Below are positions 1 to 11,645 of a stretch of 64,000 bases of DNA, piece by piece. The position numbers and the translations under genes were made by a program. The DNA comes from Metallyticus violacea. Taxonomy: Eukaryota; Arthropoda; Insecta; Mantodea; Metallyticidae. Numbering within the stretch: the stretch's first letter is position 1; each line of letters opens with the position of its first letter. The stretch covers positions 38,862,501 through 38,926,500 of the forward strand of contig CM060840.1 in NCBI GenBank assembly GCA_030762175.1, given 5' to 3'. The notes under the pieces are model-generated. The model was not told where the DNA came from. It worked only from the letters and a program-made list of their open reading frames with translations, and made no database searches.

Positions 1-41
1 ACTATTAGCACCGTAACAATTTAACAGTAATTATAAAAGCC

Positions 42-175
42 TAAGAGAAAGTCACACTTGTAATCGCTATATTTCGAATTACTAGAGTTCTTCTATGGCA
101 AGAAGACAAGTGACGGTGATAAAATAAATGAGTATCGAAGGTAACGTTATGCATGGAAACAGATGAAATTAGCAA
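42..175 (-). mobile_element. PLE-A terminal (3'UTR/pLTR) fragment
   Basis: This stretch matches, on the opposite strand, the region downstream of the stop codon of the young Penelope-like element at 58045-58200. Shared landmarks are TGGCAAGAAG, the run GTATCGAAGGTAACGTTATG and GGAAACAGATGAAA. There are scattered substitutions and small indels, so it is older than the 56-58 kb copy. No coding part of the element remains next to it, and the window edge lies 41 bases upstream, so the element may continue outside. Confidence 0.8.
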
Positions 176-258
176 CATAATTATATATACGTTTATATGA
201 ACTTTCTTTTGCAGTAATTGTTGAATAATACAGACACAACAAAGCTGTCAACGGCATT

Positions 259-260
<2 letters not shown>

Positions 261-317
<57 letters not shown>

Positions 318-363
318 CGACACAACGACGACGACGACGGCGACGACGACGATGATGATGATG
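261..363. repeat. (AAT)n microsatellite running into (ACG)n/(ATG)n
   Basis: About 55 bases of AAT units change into ACG-type and then ATG-type triplets. Reading frames through it give runs of Ile, Arg and His that are artefacts of the repeat. Confidence 0.95.
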
Positions 364-1024
364 GCAGTGATAATTAAGGAAGTTGATCAACAACCATTTT
401 GCAATTACCACATAGAGGAAAATAAAAAAGTTACTAAAATGTTTTGCAAGCTCCTTTCAAATATTGCACTTTAAAAAGACAGATAACATACTAGGTGAGC
501 ACTAAATATATGCGTTATGCAGTTACTGTTAACTTTTGGTAACAACTTGCGAACCTGTCGAAAGGACCACCTGTGTGTATCTCGAGGGGCGGTGGGTGGA
601 GACTTCCGCCCTAAACCTAATTCGTCTTGCTCTTCTTGTTCAAGAGATTTGTGAGAACAAGAACATACCTCAGAAAACCATAAAATGTCTTCTGTGCCTT
701 TTGTCCTCTGTCAAGACAGTTTTATTGTCCGGCCTACTGAAACTAAAGTGAGACTGTGCACAGACCCCTATTTAACTGTGACCAGCTTATTCCTCACAGT
801 ATTCCGACTATTTTCCATCCAGAATGTATTTCCCACGCACAAGCATCCGGCAAAACTTAAAACCACTAGCTGCCGGCAATTAAAACAGTTAAAATCTTCC
901 AGGCTGTTTTACAGTGATCCCTGCTTTATATGCTATCATAGTTTTCCCCTATTTCTGCGGTTGGCATCATCAATTGGACGATAAACTACATCTGACTGCT
1001 GAAAACACGATAGTATTTATCCGT

Positions 1025-1085
1025 TTCTTCTTCTTGTTCTTGTTCTTCTTCTTCTTCTTCTTCTTCTTGTTCTTGTTCTTCTTCT
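1025..1085. repeat. (TTC)n microsatellite with interspersed TTG
   Basis: An imperfect CTT/GTT triplet run abuts the 3' end of the SINE at 1084-1345. In SINE orientation it reads (GAA)n and probably grew from the SINE tail. Confidence 0.9.
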
Positions 1086-1345
1086 GTTTTACTACAGGGG
1101 CACCACAGGCGGCGGACATTGATTATACTTGAGACGAAATGATATATTGGAAAAGGATGTCTTTTTTTAAAGGAAGGAAAAGTTCCAGGCCTAAGTTTAG
1201 GGTATCTTCCCGGCATTTGCGATTTATGAGGACTGAGGAAAGCCTGGAGAAACCTCAGTCAGGAAAGACGGTCCTGGTGGGATTCAAACCCCAAACATTC
1301 CGCTCACGAATCCGAGCCTTAACGATCTCGGCCACCCGTGGCGGT
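1084..1345 (-). mobile_element. SINE family S1, full-length copy
   Basis: Read on the minus strand, this has a tRNA-like head beginning near 1345 with an A-box-like GCCGAGATCGTTAAGGC and a B-box-like GGTTTGAATCCC. This resembles tRNA-Ser/Leu heads. A body follows with a conserved core containing AAATGCCGG and CCCTAAACTTAGGCCTGGAA, then a short A-rich tail. Four more copies lie at 5165, 7165, 36060 and 52205. Such elements are non-coding, transcribed by RNA polymerase III and mobilised by a LINE partner, which was not identified here. The copy is diverged and probably inactive. Confidence 0.8.
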
Positions 1346-1399
1346 GATCCGTTTCTGTTTGGGTTTAAAAGGTCGATCAATATTATGTGTATAAGGAAA

Positions 1400-2175
1400 G
1401 GGGTGAGGGGAGTAGTTGGTTGTTTTTAAGAACTGGTTTCCTTATGTTACTTCGGTAATATCCCACCTCTCTGTTAAAATTATTTGGATACTGTTGTGTT
1501 TTTAATGCCTCCCCGCTGGCTAGATTGAAAAAAACCTTGTGTTTTTGCAAACATCTTTGTTTTATTAAAGTGTATGCAATGGCATTCATTTAGGGTATAC
1601 TCTACTACAGCAGATCATTCAGGGTGATTAAAGCGAAGGTATCGCTGATGTTTCTGCAATCGTTTTTTAATCGATGTTTCGGTCATGCCTTTAAACACTT
1701 TGCCACTCTCACATGGTATTTTATAGATTCCCGTTGTGTCAAGAGGATGCCTAGGGTGTTTTGCATTACCATGCTTTTTCCGTAATTTAACAGTTTAGTG
1801 TGAAAATACATGTATGCCGTTTTTCCTTAACATATGTGCTATACGCTCAGTAACGTCTTCCATTATGTTAGAAAAACCTTATCTTTGTTACTATATCCAT
1901 TGGATTTGAAAACATCACGGAAATTTACCATGTTTAGGATGCTTTGGTTCTGTGATGGTTTTAGCTCTATGTATTAAATTCTTGAATACGGTTCATTTTT
2001 GTGCAAGATGGTGGTTCAATCTGCCAATGAGAAATCTTTCCGTACGTGGGTGCTTTCTAGAAACTTGATGACCAACGGTTCCTGATAAATTCCTTCGAAC
2101 TAAAACATCTAGAAAAGGAAGTATGCTAATACTTTCTCTATCTACAGTGAATTTAATATTTTTTTATATCGGCAA
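1400..2175 (-). pseudogene. Decayed Penelope-like element PLE-B (RT thumb to GIY-YIG endonuclease)
   Basis: Minus-strand translation, pieced across frames, gives a PLE protein in the correct order. Near 2110-2060 there is LPFLDVLVRR followed by GHQVSRKHPRTERF, typical of the segment after the RT catalytic motif. Near 1740-1610 comes a GIY-YIG-like block (GIYKIPCESGKVF, then SIKKRLQKHQRYLRFNHPE). Near 1480-1420 is the usual PLE C-terminus with YPNNFNREVGYY. Several stops and frameshifts break it, so it cannot encode an active enzyme. The sequence differs clearly from PLE-A in this window, so at least two PLE lineages colonised this genome. The 5' RT fingers and palm are missing or unrecognisable. 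Confidence 0.85.
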
Positions 2176-4084
2176 TACAAATTTCCCAGAAGTTGTGTTT
2201 GATCAAAATTCGATCACGTTTATTCTTTCCACTATAAATTTATTTAATTATATTTTTATAATATTGTGTACATTTAAACATGTTAATATATTTCATTATA
2301 TTATTTATTTGTTGTAAATTTGTTATTTATATCTATAATCAAAATAATTTGCGCTTTATTTAAAGTTTTAAAAATGAAATTTATTAATATATACATTTCT
2401 TTAATATTGCATACTACATGGATCATTTAAACAGTTTAAAGCTCAATTTAAGCTCTAGTTTTTGCACAATATTAATTTGTTTAGTTCTGATCACATTCTT
2501 TATACTTACCTTAGAAGTACGCAACATTTTCAATCCTAACTCAACAGCAATGCATAAAAACGCTTCATTCAACTTTTGGTAGCGAAGCACTATCAGAAAA
2601 CAAACATTGATTGCAATTGATTTTGAGAATTTCCTCGGGGTCATGCTTCAGTTAGTAATGAATATTGTGAAGGTCGAACAAATAGATCTCATTCCAAAAA
2701 AAAAAAGTCGATGCTGTGTGCAACATAATTGAAGAAGATCGGCATGTGACTTTCAATAAGACAGGGGCATCCTTAAGCATATGGAAGACTGCAGTACATT
2801 TGATTTTGCATGAACATATTGTTGTGATAAGGATCTGTTCCCTATGATTCCACATAATTTTTCCAAAGTGTAAAAAACGCTCGTGTTAATTGGTATAGTG
2901 AAATGCTCAAAAAAATCCACCGAGGAACTGCAAAATCCGCATAAAACAGTTGGTTGATCGTTCACGAAGCACTTCCATGAAAATGATTGTTACTGGACAT
3001 GGGGATTGAAGAAAAATGAATGCTGAATATATAACCATTCGTTTGTCAGAAGTCATCGACCAAATCAGGAAAAACAACCGAAAAAGTTGCATCATTCTTC
3101 ATCGTTACAATGCCAGGCTTTCACACGGCATGTGAAACAATTCATTATTTAAAGGAAAGAAAAAATCAAATTAATGTCTCATTGCCTTTCATTGTTTACT
3201 TGATAAATAAACGCCGAACACTATTTTTCCCGAATGCCAAACGAAAAATGCGTCGAAAGAGATTTTTATCATCTCAATAAGCTGTTGAAGCCTTTAAAAT
3301 CCATATTTTTAAGATACCAACTTCAGAGTAGAAAAAAAGTTTCAGAATTGGTTTGAACGCATGCAGAAGTGTATAAACCTTAAAGGCGAATGTTTTGAAC
3401 AGCAATAAAACAGTTTCTTTGTATCTTTTCTAGTTTTTGTAACAATTTAAAAATAACCCCCATAGCACTCTATAGAACGATGATTGCCTACCTTTAAAAT
3501 GAAGTTTATTTTTTGCATACAGGTGCAACTCTCTGACAAGATGGACCTGTTTCTGAACGGCGTAAAGAAGATAGTTTTCTGAGTAGGACGCATTTTGAAA
3601 AATTATCTATTACTGCTGATCGTCGTTTTTCAGGTTTCTCGCACGACTTGCATTCTATGTGGGTCTGCTTTGTATATGTTTTGTGGTACTCACATGAACG
3701 CCCATAGCAGCTGCAGCACGTTCGAAAGCACGAAATAACGGTGAAACAGGTTATTTCCTTTCTCTAGCTTGCAGAAAGAAAGAATTTTTAAACAAATTTT
3801 CTTGCGTCAGAACTCAGAGCAGATTGGATTGTACCTTGCTTCTCCATTCTTCAGTGGGTCACCGCCACTTGCATATTTGTTTCTCTTCTATTGTCTTACA
3901 AAGAACCAATCAAGTCATAGGGCTCGCAGAAGCACCACAATCATATTTAGCAAAGTGAGCATATCTGTTGACACGTTTACATATTTCACAGAGCATGCAG
4001 TTACATGTAGTTACCTGTTTGAATGCGTGTCCTCCTGCAATACAAGCAAAGAAATGCTGGAAAAGAGCTAGATTTATCACAACT
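2176..4084. other. Gene-free AT-rich stretch
   Basis: Only short random frames are open here. The stretch is strongly AT-rich at 2120-2420 and otherwise featureless. I see no conserved protein motif, RNA gene or repeat shared with the rest of the window. Confidence 0.5.
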
Positions 4085-4225
4085 ATAATTATCTCAACGA
4101 CATCTGTCGTTATTCAAGCAATTTAATTGCTTGAATAAACCTCTGAAGTTATTTAAAAATGCATTATATCATCATCTTATAATATTGCGATTCAAGATTA
4201 CTGAAAGTATAGATGTCGTTGTAAT
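4085..4225. repeat. Short inverted-repeat cluster
   Basis: A perfect 14-bp palindromic hairpin with a 1-base loop (TTATTCAAGCAATT and its complement) lies at 4110-4138. It is preceded by a 6-bp-arm hairpin at 4097-4110. The 11-mer CAACGACATCT at 4095-4105 recurs inverted at 4211-4221. The roughly 130-bp block could be a small foldback or MITE remnant, but no target-site duplication was seen. Confidence 0.4.
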
Positions 4226-5164
4226 TTCAAATGAAGGAGTATTTCATATTTTGGCATAGGAATTATGCATGAAGATAGTGTCTAATGATGGGTGCTGCGA
4301 TTGTTGACATCTGATCAGAAGATAATGAAAATGCAATTATCTAATCACCTTAGCATGACTTCATAGTAATGAAATTTATTTTATGCGTAAACTCTTGAAA
4401 AATGTTAAACATATCTCACTACTATGCTTGTAAACATCGTGTTTCTCCACAGCCAAAGATAGCCAAGTAGGTGTTGGTGGCAAAGTTCGTGGTTCCAATT
4501 TTATAGGATGCTAAAGAGATCCTGCTCACCGACTGTCTTTCAACTGTAAAACTATATGTCATTTATTAAAACAGTTCTCGTCATCACACAGTAGGTATCC
4601 ATGTATTCCCGAAGCTAACAGAATTCCTTGGTCATGAAAAAATTTCGGCTATGGAAGTTAAAACAGCTTTGGGAAGTTAGAAATATAGTTGGAAAAATAT
4701 ATTAGTTTTAAGTGAGTACGTTGAAAAAACGAGTCGATTGAATTTATTTCATTCAGAGAGTTTTTCTAATTACCTAATAGCTGTTTTTTCCCTCCTTTTT
4801 TCCGTGTCAATGATGTTCATAACATCACAAATAGATAATTAAAAAACTAGCTGGAATATAGCGCAAAATAATTCATAAAAATCTAAAATAGTCTAACCAT
4901 ATGGCTATTAATATAATTTATTGTGTAAATGTGATATAGCTTTCAGAATGTTAATAAAACTTTAAAATTCCTAACACAGGGCATAATTGAAGTTCTAAAT
5001 GAACATATAGATTATATGTCTTAAAAAGCATAAATATACAATTTATAAAATTTATTGTTTAAACTTTAAATCATATTTCACTGAAGTCATGCAAAGATTT
5101 CATTCCTTTGTGTAATTATACAAAAACTATAGTTTTATGGATTTTTTAAGTAGTGTTAAACGCC
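4226..5164. other. Gene-free AT-rich stretch
   Basis: No coding potential or recognisable repeat was seen; AT-rich throughout. Confidence 0.5.
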
Positions 5165-5420
5165 CGTTTTTACTACAGAGGCACTATAGGCGGTGGACAC
5201 TGATGATACATGAAATTAAATTATATATTGGAAAGTATATTTTTTTAAGAAAGGAAGTGTTCCAGGCCTAAGTTTAGGGTACCTCCCCGGCTTTTGCCAG
5301 TTATGAGTACTGAGGAAAACCTGGAAAAAACCCGTCACGGAGGACGGTCCTGGTGGGATTCGAAATCCAGCCCTCTCGCTCACGAGTCCACGCCTTAACG
5401 ACCTCGGCTACCCATGGCGG
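5165..5420 (-). mobile_element. SINE family S1, full-length copy
   Basis: Same family as 1084-1345 and one of the best preserved copies. On the minus strand it has an A-box region GTAGCCGAGGTCGTTAAGG, a B-box-like ATTTCGAATCC, the core AAAGCCGGGGAGGTACCC and the 3' part with CACTGATGATACATG. It is non-coding. The tail ends in GTAGTAAAAA rather than a long poly-A. Confidence 0.85.
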
Positions 5421-7164
5421 TATAGTTTTATGGATGAAATATACCTAACATGGGAAGTGCAAGAGATGTTAGAAGCTGATTTAGACTAAATGTAGCATAT
5501 ATAAAGCTCATGACAGGATGATCGTGCCGGACTAACATAAATACGTAACACAAGTTGTATTAACTGAGAATATCACGTGGATATTTCGATAAAATAGGTT
5601 GTGTCATATACACTTGTGGATGCCTATGACACTATGAGTAAAACAAAATGTAACGTAGCATTGTGCGCAATGCATATGTCATCTTTTCATGAGCATTACA
5701 TTTAAAGGCAAATAGCTATTCCAACAGTGTACTGCTGACGATGTCCGTTTGGAAGGTGGTCTGAATCAAACATTGAACGGTTACTTCTTACTCCTTACAA
5801 GAATTTCATTAAACAAATCACAGACTGTGCATTAGCTATTGCTCCATTACATTTTATAAAGCTGGATATATACAGATTATACAGATACAGATACTGTATA
5901 CTGATTATACAGATCAGCACCTGGAATGTTCTTAATACCCATGCAATTTTATTTCGATAGAAGCATTAATAAAGAATGTAACGCATGTGATCAGATGAAA
6001 TTTATATAACTCGTACACTCTTGTATTATACATGAGGTATTAAAAATGTACATGATTCACTTAATATTTTAATACAATCATGTACAAGTTTGTGTTACGT
6101 ATGTAAACTTGCATAAATTAATCGGCAAAATCCGTTGCTGTGTGCTGCTAACATCCTATCCGTCTATATATTAGTCAGTTTGGTATTCAGTTTTTGACAG
6201 TCTTGCTATTACCTAAGAACTAACATAGTCGTATTTCCAGTTTTTAAACTGTCATTGAAATCTAGAACACTTCAATGGTGTCCTTGTGACAGAATCCATG
6301 ATGTATGCTTATTGGCAATGATGATGGTTTAAAGTTGTGATGAATATTTGTACAAGTACTGCATTATATATTCTGTGTGAATCAAGATCTAGATTGTCTG
6401 GGTCAGGTAACGGGAACCAGTTCAGAGAAAGCCACATCTCCCTCTAGACACTTATGATTAAACACTACTATGTCTCATGACTGATGGTTACTATGAGTCT
6501 GAAGTTTTCCATTGCCAATATCAGATCTGGTGCTTCATAGATTTTGTAAAGTTTCTATAATGGGATATTTGTAGAATAATAAAAATAAAATAATTAAAAT
6601 ATTTCCAACTCTTTTGAACACATTTTAAACTCTACTATAATAATATTTTATGTATGAAGACTTAAAATATGTATTAAAATATACGTAATAACAACTGGTG
6701 CTATTCTTAACGTAGCGAACCAAATGGCTACAATTAAGCAACTTCTAATTAAGCTTCTTTAAATTTCCAAAGACTCCATAAATGCAAACATTCCCTGTCA
6801 TAATAACCTACTAAATAAATGTAAATATTTATGATGTTAAATGTAATACAGAAACGAAAAACTTGCAGGGCTTACTTATTTTTAAGGCACCTACCCATAA
6901 CTGCAGTTATTAACTTATCTGTTGACACTCTTAACGTCATTTTTTTCTACATGTTTAAAAAAATAAATGTTTTAAAAAAAGAATTTAATCCATAAGAGGA
7001 AGCAGAAATAAGAAAATGAACTTCGATGTTGAAACCTTTCTCCATTATTCTCCACTTAAGTATTTATAACTTCTTGAATGAATGAATCCACAACTGGATA
7101 TTGAGAAATGCGCGCTCTAGGCTTCTTAGAAGAGTTAATTGTGCTTCTGATGATGAGATGGAAC
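5421..7164. other. Gene-free AT-rich stretch
   Basis: No open frame above background, no motif and no repeat shared with other parts of the window. A small local repetition (ATACAGATTATACAGAT-like) occurs at 5870-5915. Confidence 0.5.
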
Positions 7165-7320
7165 GAAATGATAAATTAGTAAAGGAAATATTTTCGGGAA
7201 GGAAGTATTCTCTGTACTTCCTCGTCATTTGCCATTGATATTTGGGGGGGGGGGGGTCGGAAAAGGCAAACCTCCCGTTCAGCAATCTGTGCCGTAAGAG
7301 ACCTCGGCCACCAAGGTGTT
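7165..7320 (-). mobile_element. SINE family S1, degenerate copy with poly-G run
   Basis: It aligns with the S1 copies through AAATGATAAATTAGTAAAGG, GGAAGGAAG, TTTGCCATT and the head segment CCTCGGCCACC. Much of the core is deleted, and a run of about 14 G sits at 7236-7250 where the others have CCCCGG. It is clearly an old copy. Confidence 0.6.
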
Positions 7321-7722
7321 TCTTAATGTTCATTTATGTTAAATACGTATGCATTTCAGAATGTTTTGATACACGTTTTAATGCAAGATACAAAAAGATT
7401 CGTCTTACTTGTAAGTAGCATTTATTATGAGCGTATATTATATTGTGATGTTACGGGGAGAAAGTACTAGTTACCCATCACTTGGAGTCGCTAGTGTTTC
7501 AGGGCTTTGTCAGCATAGGGAGTATCCCTACCTACTGTACATATACTATACAAATTTTGTGTGTTTATAATGGCGATTCTTTCAGTTCGTACATTCTTAA
7601 GGAAATTTTCCCTTTTGACTTTACAAAATTGAACAGTAAAGTTCAATTTTAGACATCAGTAGAGATTAGACTGTCCTTTCATCAGTTCAAAATTAAAACT
7701 AAAAGCAGTAGAGGAAAGTAGG

Positions 7723-7911
7723 CTATGCTCTTAAATAATTAGAGAGATTTGCTTTGCGGTTCACCTTGCAGATGCACTCAACTGTTTTGCATTTTCGATT
7801 TATCGAAGTGCTTGTTCTTGCCAGATGGAATTTCGCTCCTATTAGATCATCTGGTGCTCGGTGATTTACTACATGTGCGGACAGCTGCAAAATAATTGGA
7901 TACACATGCAT
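7723..7911 (-). pseudogene. Possible piggyBac-type transposase C-terminal remnant
   Basis: The open minus-strand frame of about 60 codons contains HRAPDDLIGAKFHLARTSTS followed by a Cys/Lys-rich tail (KCKTVECICKVNRKA). In piggyBac-type transposases a similar order occurs near the end: L-x-G-x-x-F, a Thr/Ser-Pro-rich spacer, then a Cys-rich tail (C-x-V-C-x3-G-x-R). No catalytic part is recognisable upstream. The similarity is short and only by eye, so a chance match is possible. Confidence 0.3.
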
Positions 7912-8558
7912 GCTTAAGCTATAGTTTCATGCTTCATGAAAATTGCTGTTCCTATAGAAGAGAATTTGGTGCTATGTAAATGAGAAGGAGAAAATCAGTG
8001 AAGCTTGGTTGAGAGTGAGCAGAACAATGGAAGCCTGTAAAAGACGTATTCTCTTTTTTGGTTCTCTTCGAAGCATCTATTCTTTTCACCAAATTTTTTT
8101 TTTATTTTTGTAATTTAATCTTAAAGCTCATATAGCTTATTAATTATATAACAAATGAAAGCCAGTGATAAATATGTAGCTTAGATTCTGTAATGCTTTA
8201 TAAATATTATTAAATATTATTGGTGCTTATAATTATTATAAACTTTGCGAAACCTCTCCAAATAAAACAAGATACAAAAAATAAATAAATATACGGCTGG
8301 CAATATTGTAACAATATTATGGGAGTCATGTTCTACGGTATGTAAATTATGTAATAGTTGCGATGAAGGTATTTACTTATGTGAACCTGTTTTTTATTTG
8401 TTACACGTTTACTTATTTTTAAAAGTGCTTAACACTCGACTTAATCGGATATGATATTTTGCAGCTTTGCCAATAACTTAAATTTGATGTATCCCTATTT
8501 CAGTTTTGTTATATTTCCAAAAATGTCTTACATTTATTGCTATTTTCTTATTTTATAA

Positions 8559-8583
8559 ATATTATTATTATTATTATTATTAT
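8559..8583. repeat. (ATT)n microsatellite
   Basis: Short perfect ATT run next to the mariner fossil. Confidence 0.9.
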
Positions 8584-8589
8584 TTATTT

Positions 8590-8755
8590 TATTTAATTTC
8601 ATATGCAATTCTTTATGTAAAGTTACACTTTTGTTTGAAACGCCTATAACCTCAGCAATTTCACTCACATCAGCCCGCCGGCATCTAACACCATGTACTC
8701 GCAATGTATTTAATCAATGATAACTGTTGTTCCTCTTTTTAGACGTCCTTTGCAT
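8590..8755 (-). pseudogene. Mariner-type transposase fossil, N-terminal DNA-binding part
   Basis: Minus-strand translation gives GRLKRGTTVIID, a stop, then IHCEYMVLDA. A shift to the next frame continues as RRADVSEIAEVIGVSNKSVT. This is the classical order in mariner transposases: the GRP-like linker, the 'rvkvreIAEavgiS' helix-turn-helix and the recognition helix. One stop and one frameshift within 55 codons show it is dead. No catalytic domain was recognised downstream; the second mariner fossil at 42350-42600 is the opposite, C-terminal end of such a protein. Confidence 0.65.
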
Positions 8756-10380
8756 GAGTAATCATCAAGGTTGGTAGGCACATATACATTGCCTGCATCT
8801 GCTTAGGAAATTCCTGTATTTAATCTAATTTCTCTTCCATGGGATCACAGCGATTCAGAACATGTCTCTTGTCAGTAAAATAGTCTATCTCTCTTAACTT
8901 TTTAACAAGCTGGCAAACAGTTGTCAGGATAATTTTTGCTAATCGCCTTACCACTTCTCTGCAACAATCCTTTTCTACATATGTATCGTACATATATATC
9001 CGTTCTCCAAGACTGTGTTTATGTAATGACATAAGAAACAAAAACCAATTAACATACAATTTATACACAATGAAAACATCGAGTAACACAAGAATGCACC
9101 ATCACTCGCTGACAAAGCCTCCCCCAAACCAACTACCTTGCATATGTATTATAGTCCTTGATAACTGACTTCTCCCAGTATACAGCCGCATTCTAAAAGT
9201 CCATAACTCAAATAATCTTACTGTATGACTATTTTCTTCTCCTGTAAATATTGCCATATTTATTTAAGACAAGATAAGGCATTTGTTATACAAACTATAT
9301 CACTCGTTATATATTACATTTCATTCATCACATAAGTTCAGAGAATGTACATACTGCTATATAACAATGAACATATATGGCTGTATTGGAGTAGGTATCT
9401 ACAGTTATGAACATAGTAATATACATACTATATATGCATATGTTACCTGAACACATATACGCTCACATATCCTTAAATACCCTTCTCCCACCTTCTATAT
9501 CTCTTTCTGTCCGTCTCTCTCTCTTTCATAGGCACTCGAACTAGTTCTAGTATAATTACATATTGCTTACACATTCACACACAAACTTCTTATTCACTAC
9601 TTATTAGATATTTGGGATATATACCAGTAAAAATAATGAAAAACTATATTCTAAAATGTTTATTTTAATGTGTGTGTGTACTTGGATATAATAAATAATA
9701 CATATGTATGTAAAACCACATAAACAAAAATTGCAAAGAAAGTACCGTTTTTTATTTTTAAAATGTTCTTTTGCGGGTTTGTTTTTCCCTGTTTGGTTCC
9801 TCTATTTTTCTTTCTACCGAATATTTCTCATTTAAATTCGTGTTGTATTTATTATTGTGTTTTATTCGCACACTTTAATAATTATTACCTATTAACTACA
9901 CTTTGAGATGTTCTTTCTGAACGCTCGCTCTGAATGCTCGCAACATAAATTCAGTATTAGCATGGAGTTGCTGATCATATCCTCTAAGTACAGAGAATAA
10001 AGAAAAAAGTGATTTACGTTATTGTTTCATCCATCAATCTAATGTTTACCTTCATAAAGGCTGTGTTAAATTAAATGATAATTTTAGCCCCGTTGTTTAC
10101 CTATACCGTTTACCTATAAAATGCTTATTTATTTTACCATCGCTGGGAAAAAATGGCAGGTGTATGTGAACGCGTCTATTAATTATGCGCATAGGCATGT
10201 GACAGGTGTTCACTCACATGTGCGCATGTGCACGGAGACTGCAAGTCAATAATAGGGATGTGGAAGATCGTTGCTTGAAATAGTGTCAGTAAGCTAGGCA
10301 TGAAATATAAACAAATACTCAAGAGGCAGGTCGAGACAAATCAGTTAGACGCATCTCGCCTCCTCCCACTAGACCTTGTA
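8756..10380. other. Gene-free AT-rich stretch
   Basis: No recognisable gene. It contains a short CT-rich run near 9500-9530. Near 10200-10245 there is a local palindrome-rich spot with CACATGTGCGCATGTGCAC. A modest rise in GC begins around 10080 and leads into the next block. Confidence 0.4.
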
Positions 10381-10580
10381 ACCTTCTTGCTAGCGGTTTT
10401 TGGCTTCACACAAAAATTTCTTTCCATCTCTTTCCCTTCTTCCCACAGGTGGATGCAGAAGATTCAGCCTTAGCGGCAGTTGTATTATTTTTCCTCTCTT
10501 TACCTTTCCCTCCCAATTTCCGCCCATCAACAGGATCATCATAGTCATCATCTCCCCTTTCCGTAATAAGTTTCCCCCTC
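10381..10580. other. GC-richer island with strong polypyrimidine tract and AG
   Basis: A pyrimidine-rich run ending CTTCTTCCCACAG at 10448 resembles a plus-strand 3' splice site. The frame directly after it stays open for only about 31 codons (VDAEDSALAAVVLFF...). The opposite strand has an open frame rich in Lys, Gly and Asp with no known domain. I cannot tell whether either is an exon. Confidence 0.25.
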
Positions 10581-10650
10581 CAGTGGCGGCTCCTAGTAGA
10601 GTGCAGTGTAACAATGAGCACTCGGCATTTCTTCGGTTGAGTGGACCTAA
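10581..10650 (+). mobile_element. hAT-like terminal sequence
   Basis: The sequence starts CAGTGGCGGCTCC, a terminus typical of hAT-superfamily DNA transposons (CAGTGGCGG...). No partner terminus with a matching 8-bp target duplication was found. The best opposite end is at 19143-19153, but its flank does not match. It is probably an isolated or truncated end. Confidence 0.35.
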
Positions 10651-11379
10651 GGGAAATAATGGCTAAAATGTGAATGGTATGTTTAAAGAAAAGAAAGAAA
10701 AAAGTCACGTTCTTTTGAGGATTTAGACGTGTATTTGTGCAATTCATTTGAAGCAATTCCCAAAGGAACGCAAGTTTTATTATGACAGAAGGCTAATAAC
10801 TGACTTTAAAAAACAACACTTTTTTAATATTGCTTAATCCTTGTTCCCTTTCGCTCTGTTTTACGTCTCTTTCTTAACACCAGCGTTCTGACAGCTATAT
10901 TAAGCTCGATGATGCCAAATCTAAGTTTGTGAAATTATTCATAATTCACATACAAACACGACAGGCGAACTTAAGCCAAAACGCTTCGAGCTACGAAAAA
11001 GTAGCAAAGGATATTATTTGCTCCATTTCTCTTTGTTTATACATTTTTGTACTGGGAGTGTAGGATTTCCAACGCATTAACATATTATAACACGCCAACA
11101 TTTTTCCTCGGACAAACAGCACGTCAATGGCCAAAACGGTATTAGAACATTTTGTTTCATTTATAGCATGGGCTCACTCCATAGAATTATAGCACCGTGT
11201 TCCCTTCCACGCTGTACAGTTACTTCAGAAATACTAGTTACAGAGTGTGTCCGATGCATTGTTGGGTTACAAAGCTCTTCGAGTAAAAATGAGAAAATAT
11301 TGAATAATGGGCCCTTTGTACAGCAGTTATGTTGAAAATTATTGTGAGCTGCCTATTTATTTTTTTGGCGATTTGGTTT

Positions 11380-11645
11380 ATGTATAAACGCTCTTTAACA
11401 TCAGGTCATCAGTGTCCCATTCAATTCAGAGCATGAAACTACCGACAAATTTTGCTCAGAGGCCTCTTCTTTCAGGTTTGAGATTCTTTTGCGTGCCGTA
11501 AATGTACGGGGCCCACGGCTTTACTTCCCTTTTGAAGGAAGCCATACTTAAGATTTTTACGCCCGAAAAAATCCATCGACCCTGGCCGGGATCGAACCCG
11601 CGAGTAAGCTGACTGGCTTTACACACAATGACTATGTTGGCTCTT
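11380..11645 (-). mobile_element. SINE family S2, full-length copy
   Basis: The minus strand reads a head with a perfect B box (GGTTCGATCCC). A body follows with TACGGCACGCAAAAGAA and GAGCAAAATTTGTCGG, then a 3' part with CTGATGACCTGATGTTAAAG. Two other copies share the body and 3' part (16299-16442 and 32645-32680). The A box is weak in this copy. It is non-coding and diverged. Confidence 0.75.

Noticed and set aside
193..411. 72-codon frame with poly-His, poly-Arg and poly-Ile
   Set aside because: It is the translation of the AAT/ACG/ATG microsatellite and not a gene.
5165..5420. Hammerhead-ribozyme-like CTGATGA...GAAA in SINE S1
   Set aside because: The bases between the two core motifs cannot form stem II, and other S1 copies lack the CTGATGA core. 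PLE-associated hammerheads were also sought in PLE-A ends, and no core was seen.
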